Below, piece by piece: positions 5,393 through 9,101 of a stretch of 9,101 nt of DNA (its first letter is position 1; every line of letters starts with the position of its first letter). A program made the translations under genes and the position numbers. The stretch is from Limisphaerales bacterium (GTDB taxonomy: Bacteria; Verrucomicrobiota; Verrucomicrobiia; Limisphaerales; UBA11358), in the NCBI GenBank assembly GCA_003455565.1, contig DMQW01000277.1:2343-11443 (forward strand), in the 5' to 3' direction. The notes under the pieces were generated by a model. That model had not been told where the DNA came from, ran no database searches, and saw only the letters and a program-made list of their open reading frames with translations.

Positions 5393-7900
5393 ATGACGGG
5401 AATAATTCCATTCAAACGGCTGGAACGGTGCCTGCGTCGGCCCGTTCAACTTGCCGCCGCGAGTCTCTGCCTGCTGGCCGGTTTTCCCGGCCGGGCCGGC
5501 GAAACGCCGTCCGCTCCAGCCATTTTGCAAGACCTGCGCAGCTTTCGCGAAATGGGCAGCGTGCTCTACATCGCGGCACATCCTGACGACGAAAACACAC
5601 AACTCATCGCCTATCTTGCGCGTGGTCGGAATTATCGCACGGCTTATCTTTCCGTGACGCGCGGGGACGGTGGTCAAAATGTTCTCGGCCCTGAATTGGG
5701 GGAAAAGCTTGGCGTGGCGCGCACCGAGGAATTGCTCGCCGCCCGCCGCCTCGACGGTGGCCGCCAATTTTTCACCCGCGCGATTGATTTTGGATTTTCC
5801 AAAGACTATCGCGAGACGCTGAACATTTGGGACCGGCAGCAGGTGTTGTCCGACATCGTTCGCGTCATCCGCGAATTTCATCCCGACGTGGTCATCAATC
5901 GCTTTTCCACCCAGCCGGGCGGCACGCACGGACACCACACCGCGTCAGCAGTTTTGGGTCTCGAAGCCTTCAAGCTCGCCGGTGATCCCAAGGCATTTCC
6001 CGAACAACAACTGGCTCCGTGGCAGCCCAAGCGCATTTTTGTGAATGGTCGCGGCGGAAACAATGCGGGCGATATCCGAATGGAAATCAGCGGCAACGAT
6101 CCGGTGCTGGGAATATCGTTCGGCGAACTTGCCGGTCGCAGCCGCGCGATGCACAAGACCCAAGGCTTCGGCAATTTTGGTGGCGGCGGTGGCGGCGGCG
6201 CGCGAACCGAATCGTTTCAACTGCTCGCCGGCGAATCCGCGACGAACGATATCTTGGATGGCGTTGACACGACTTGGAGCCGCGTGCCCGGCGGCGCGGA
6301 AATCGGAAAACTGGCCGACGAAATCATTGCCCAATTCAATCCGCAGGATGCCGCCGCGAGCGTGCCGGCGTTGCTGAAACTGCGAAGCCAACTGGCCACG
6401 CTGCCCGGAAAAGATTCCGTTGTCGCGGAAAAACGCGCGCAGCTTGATCACATTTTGCAAGCCTGTCTCGGTCTCGAAATTGAAACCACGATTGCGCAGG
6501 CCGAAGTCGTGCCGGGCGAGAAGATGGAGCTTCACCATTCAGCAGTCATCCATTCCAGCATTCCGGTTCGCTGGGTTGGGACACGTCACCCTGACATCAA
6601 GGAAGAATTCACTTCCACCGCTGCGGTCAATCTCACTTCCAATCAACTTTCGAGCCGGGCCGAGACCATGACGTTGCCGGCAATCACACCGTTGAGCCAG
6701 CCGTATTGGCTGCGCGAAGAAGGCACGCCGGGAATGTTTCGCGTGGACGATGCTTCGCTGATTGGCCGCCCAGAAAATTCGCCTGCGTTTCCCGTCGAAC
6801 AGGTTTTTGAAGTCGGTGGACAGACGCTCGTGATTCCCGACGAGCCGGTGCAAGTCCTGACCAATTCCGCGAACATCGAAATCCGCCGCAAGCTGGACGT
6901 GATTCCGCCCGTCTCGCTCAAATTCGCCTCGGATGTCGCGCTGTTTTCCCCCGGCACGGCGCATCCGGTCGAAGTGGACATTGTCGCGGCGCGCGCCGGT
7001 TCCGCCGGCATGCTGCAATTGGAAGCGCCCGCCGGGTGGAAAATTTCACCGGCAAAACAAGAGTTTCATCTCGCCGCCGTGGGCGAGCGGGCGCAGTTAA
7101 AATTCACCATCACCGCACCGGCGCAATCCACGACGGCGAAAATTATTGCCAGCGCGGAAATCGGCGGCGTGCGTTATCGCAACCAGCGCGAGGAGATTTC
7201 TTATCCACACATTCCACGTCAATTGCTCCAGCCGCTGGCGAGCTTGAAAGCTGTCAGCCTTGATCTCGCGATCCGTGGAAAAAAAGTCGGCTACCTTCCC
7301 GGCGCAGGCGACAGCGTGGCGGAAAACTTGAAGCAAATGGGATACGAAGTGACTTCACTCACCGGCGCAGACCTGACGACGAACCGGTTGAGTGACTTTG
7401 ATGCCGTGGTCATCGGTATTCGCGCATTCAACACGCGCACCGATCTCGTCGAACATTTGCCCGCGCTTTTCGCTTTTGTTGAAGCGGGCGGCAATGTCAT
7501 CGCGCAATACAACCGGCCCGGCAACGATTCCAAATTGGACAAACTCGCGCCTTACAGTTTGCATCTGTCCAATGACCGCGTGACGGATGAAACGGCGGCC
7601 ATGACTTTTCTCGCGCCGGACCATCCGGTGCTGAACACGCCGAACAAGATCACGGGCGCGGATTTTGACGGCTGGATTCAGGAGCGCGGCATTTATTTCC
7701 CCAGCCAGTGGGACGAGCACTTCACGCCGGTTCTCGCGTGCAGCGATCCCGGCGAGAAGCCGCTCAAGGGCGGACTGCTCGTGGCCAAATATGGCAAAGG
7801 TTATTTCGTCTATACCGGACTGGTGTTTTTCCGCGAGCTGCCCGTCGGCGTGCCGGGCGCCTACCGCCTGTTTGCCAATTTAATTTCCCTCGGCAAATGA
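5393..7900 (+). CDS. Secreted LmbE/PIG-L family deacetylase with ThuA/GATase1-like C-terminal domain
   Basis: An 835-residue exported protein. ATG 5393 gives a signal peptide with basic residues (KRLERCLRRP) then a hydrophobic core (LAAASLCLLAGF) and likely cleavage near residue 36; an in-frame GTG at 5342 lies inside the hairpin and is less likely. Residues about 55-200 are a PIG-L/LmbE zinc-dependent N-acetyl-sugar deacetylase domain: AAHPDDE (H63, D66 as zinc ligands, D65 as likely base), TRGDGGQN at 89-96 and THGHHTA at 178-184 for the third ligand. A seven-Gly run (263-269) follows. Residues about 500-600 look like an immunoglobulin-like NEW3-type beta domain (LEAPAGWKISPAKQEF). Residues about 630-833 resemble a ThuA or class I glutamine-amidotransferase-like fold (KVGYLPGAGDSVAENL, DAVVIGIRAFN, YGKGYFVYTGL), with no visible Cys nucleophile. 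Likely substrate: an N-acetylated sugar or glycan outside the cytoplasm. It is the first gene of an ATGA-coupled operon. Confidence 0.93.
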   Translation: MTGIIPFKRLERCLRRPVQLAAASLCLLAGFPGRAGETPSAPAILQDLRSFREMGSVLYIAAHPDDENTQLIAYLARGRNYRTAYLSVTRGDGGQNVLGPELGEKLGVARTEELLAARRLDGGRQFFTRAIDFGFSKDYRETLNIWDRQQVLSDIVRVIREFHPDVVINRFSTQPGGTHGHHTASAVLGLEAFKLAGDPKAFPEQQLAPWQPKRIFVNGRGGNNAGDIRMEISGNDPVLGISFGELAGRSRAMHKTQGFGNFGGGGGGGARTESFQLLAGESATNDILDGVDTTWSRVPGGAEIGKLADEIIAQFNPQDAAASVPALLKLRSQLATLPGKDSVVAEKRAQLDHILQACLGLEIETTIAQAEVVPGEKMELHHSAVIHSSIPVRWVGTRHPDIKEEFTSTAAVNLTSNQLSSRAETMTLPAITPLSQPYWLREEGTPGMFRVDDASLIGRPENSPAFPVEQVFEVGGQTLVIPDEPVQVLTNSANIEIRRKLDVIPPVSLKFASDVALFSPGTAHPVEVDIVAARAGSAGMLQLEAPAGWKISPAKQEFHLAAVGERAQLKFTITAPAQSTTAKIIASAEIGGVRYRNQREEISYPHIPRQLLQPLASLKAVSLDLAIRGKKVGYLPGAGDSVAENLKQMGYEVTSLTGADLTTNRLSDFDAVVIGIRAFNTRTDLVEHLPALFAFVEAGGNVIAQYNRPGNDSKLDKLAPYSLHLSNDRVTDETAAMTFLAPDHPVLNTPNKITGADFDGWIQERGIYFPSQWDEHFTPVLACSDPGEKPLKGGLLVAKYGKGYFVYTGLVFFRELPVGVPGAYRLFANLISLGK

Positions 7901-8052
7901 AACGCCCCGCCGTCACGGAATCATCCGCGCGTGAATCCGAAGAAACCGGCCTGCCGTGGTTTCGTTCGTGGAAAAGCGTTTATCTTTTAGTGCTGGCGAG
8001 CTTTGCTTTCTGGGTCGCGCTGCTGGTCGCGCTGACAAAAATCTTCGCATGA
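7897..8052 (+). CDS. Small single-span membrane protein coupled to the SSS transporter
   Basis: A 51-residue protein whose ATG overlaps the deacetylase stop (ATGA, 7897-7900) and whose TGA overlaps the transporter start (ATGA, 8049-8052). The first half is hydrophilic and acidic (SSARESEET), then comes LPWFRSWKSVY, then one strongly hydrophobic helix of about 22 residues (LLVLASFAFWVALLVAL) ending TKIFA. The positive charges just before the helix suggest that the N-terminus stays in the cytoplasm. Small membrane proteins encoded directly before SSS transporters are known (for example YhdT before the pantothenate symporter PanF), so an accessory subunit or assembly partner of the next gene is the natural reading, although I cannot place it in a named family. 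Both reading-frame overlaps and the membrane helix make it very unlikely to be a chance frame. Confidence 0.85.
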   Translation: MKRPAVTESSARESEETGLPWFRSWKSVYLLVLASFAFWVALLVALTKIFA

Positions 8053-9101
8053 GCGCGCTCGACTTCGTGGTTCTCATCAGTTCGATGCTTGGCATTGCCA
8101 TCTACGGCATCTGGCGCACGCGCGGCCGCCGCGACTTGAACGCCTATTTGAAAGGCGACGGCCAGACGCCGTGGTTCGCCATCGGCCTGTCGGTCATGGC
8201 CACCCAGGCCAGCGCCATCACGTTTCTCTCGACGCCGGGGCAGGGCTATCTCGGCGGGCTGGGCTTCGTGCAGATTTATTTCGGCGTGCCCATTGCGCTG
8301 ATCATCATTGCTGTTTTCTTCCTGCCGATTTTCCGGCGGCTCAATGTTTTCACCGCCTACGAATTTTTGGGCCGACGTTTCGACAGCAAGACGCGGCTGC
8401 TTGGCGCGGCGCTGTTCCTTTTGCAGCGCGGCCTCGGCGCGGGCCTGACCATTTACGCGCCCGCCATTGTGCTCACCACCGTTTTTGGCTGGCCGCTGGA
8501 TTTGACGATTGTTTGCAGCGGACTGCTGGTCACCATTTACACCGTGGCCGGCGGCAGCGACGCCGTGACCGTCACGCAAAAATACCAGATTGGAATCATC
8601 TTCGCCGGCATGGTGGCCGCGTTCGTCCTGCTCGTGGCGAAGCTGCCCGCTGGACTCACCTTCACCGACACCTTTGCGCTGGCGGGCGGATTTCAAAAAC
8701 TCGACGCGGTGAATTTTTCAACCGACATTCACGAGCGCTACACCTTCTGGTCGGGATTGCTCGGCGGAACATTTCTGATGCTTTCCTACTTTGGCACCGA
8801 CCAGTCGCAGGTGCAGCGCTACCTTTCAGGCGCGTCGCTGCGCGAAGGCCGGCTCGGCCTGATGTTCAACGCCGTGTGCAAGATTCCGATGCAGTTCTGC
8901 ATCCTGCTGCTCGGCGTCCTGATTTTTGTCTTCTACCAATTTGAACAGCCGCCGCTTTTTTTCAATTCGGCATCAACTCAATATCTTGCCAGCCACGACA
9001 CCGGCGAACATTTGCGCTCGCTCAAAAATGACTTTCACAAAACTCACAACCAATCGCGCCAGCAAATCGAAAACTGGCTGTCCGCCCGCCACGAAGGTGA
9101 A
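8049..9101 (+). CDS. Sodium:solute symporter (SSS/SLC5 family), N-terminal 351 residues
   Basis: The gene starts in an ATGA overlap and is open to the right edge, so the C-terminal part is missing. The visible portion has about seven membrane helices in LeuT-fold order: DFVVLISSMLGIAIYGIW at the start, the SSS-typical WFAIGLSVMATQASAITFLSTPGQGY (residues 43-67; only key residues matter here: the ATQxSAITF helix break near the sodium site), a FTAYEFLGRRF motif (about 101-111), VAGGSDAVTVTQKYQ (about 167-181), and the hallmark FGTDQSQVQRYLSG (about 248-261). After the next helix, ending IFVFYQFEQPP, a hydrophilic stretch begins (SLKNDFHKTHNQSRQQIENW), an extended loop rather than the next membrane helix. 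SSS proteins move sugars, acids, amino acids or other solutes with sodium. Given the coupled deacetylase and the nearby GH28 gene, a sugar or uronate-type substrate is plausible but not shown. Confidence 0.93.
   Translation, partial: MSALDFVVLISSMLGIAIYGIWRTRGRRDLNAYLKGDGQTPWFAIGLSVMATQASAITFLSTPGQGYLGGLGFVQIYFGVPIALIIIAVFFLPIFRRLNVFTAYEFLGRRFDSKTRLLGAALFLLQRGLGAGLTIYAPAIVLTTVFGWPLDLTIVCSGLLVTIYTVAGGSDAVTVTQKYQIGIIFAGMVAAFVLLVAKLPAGLTFTDTFALAGGFQKLDAVNFSTDIHERYTFWSGLLGGTFLMLSYFGTDQSQVQRYLSGASLREGRLGLMFNAVCKIPMQFCILLLGVLIFVFYQFEQPPLFFNSASTQYLASHDTGEHLRSLKNDFHKTHNQSRQQIENWLSARHEGE

Noticed and set aside
7980..8696. Minus-strand frame of 238 residues
   Set aside because: It is the antisense shadow of the transporter gene, with no recognisable domain and biased Gln/Arg/Glu composition.
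8171..8944. Plus-strand frame of 257 residues
   Set aside because: It is rich in His, Arg and Ala and lies in another frame of the SSS gene, whose own frame shows all the family motifs.
1..9101. CRISPR arrays, tRNA or rRNA genes, insertion sequences
   Set aside because: I saw no regularly spaced repeats, no tRNA-like cloverleaf or rRNA sequence, and no transposase or integrase motif on either strand.

Overview
The window looks like a chromosomal segment of a moderately GC-rich Gram-negative heterotroph. The best guess is Verrucomicrobiota, perhaps the Pedosphaera/Limisphaera group. This rests on gene content (tandem secreted DUF2911 proteins, a long multidomain LmbE-like deacetylase, a sodium:solute symporter, a secreted GH28-type enzyme) and on the absence of a clear Shine-Dalgarno sequence before any gene. 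The assignment is an inference from style and content; there is no rRNA or marker gene.

Layout. (1) Bases 1-277, minus strand: the N-terminal part of a secreted GH28/pectate-lyase-fold enzyme, running off the left edge. (2) 372-2036, plus strand: a regulated family II inorganic pyrophosphatase with a CBS-DRTGG-CBS insert and every expected catalytic motif. (3) 2040-3516, plus strand: an AT-richer two-gene cassette behind a good sigma70-like promoter. It encodes a 79-residue unknown protein and, overlapping it by 47 bases, a ClpP-fold serine protease whose triad appears to be split by an insert of about 180 residues. (4) 3513-3662, minus strand: the surviving 3' end of a gamma-carbonic-anhydrase-like (hexapeptide-repeat) gene, meeting the protease gene tail to tail with overlapping stop codons. 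(5) 3820-5298, plus strand: two DUF2911 paralogues with signal peptides, the first carrying a TPR-like C-terminal extension. (6) 5333-5367: a perfect 10-bp hairpin, probably a terminator. (7) 5393-9101, plus strand: a tightly coupled operon of a secreted LmbE/PIG-L deacetylase with a ThuA/GATase1-like C-terminus, a 51-residue single-span membrane protein, and an SSS-family transporter cut off by the right edge. Both junctions are ATGA overlaps.

How the parts fit together. The GH28 enzyme, the deacetylase and the symporter suggest an organism that breaks down complex carbohydrate outside the cytoplasm and imports the products with sodium. The pyrophosphatase is housekeeping. The protease cassette is the outlier: its base composition differs, it has its own promoter, it sits beside a broken gene, and its architecture is unusual. 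It is the best candidate here for something undescribed, though its function cannot be read from the sequence.
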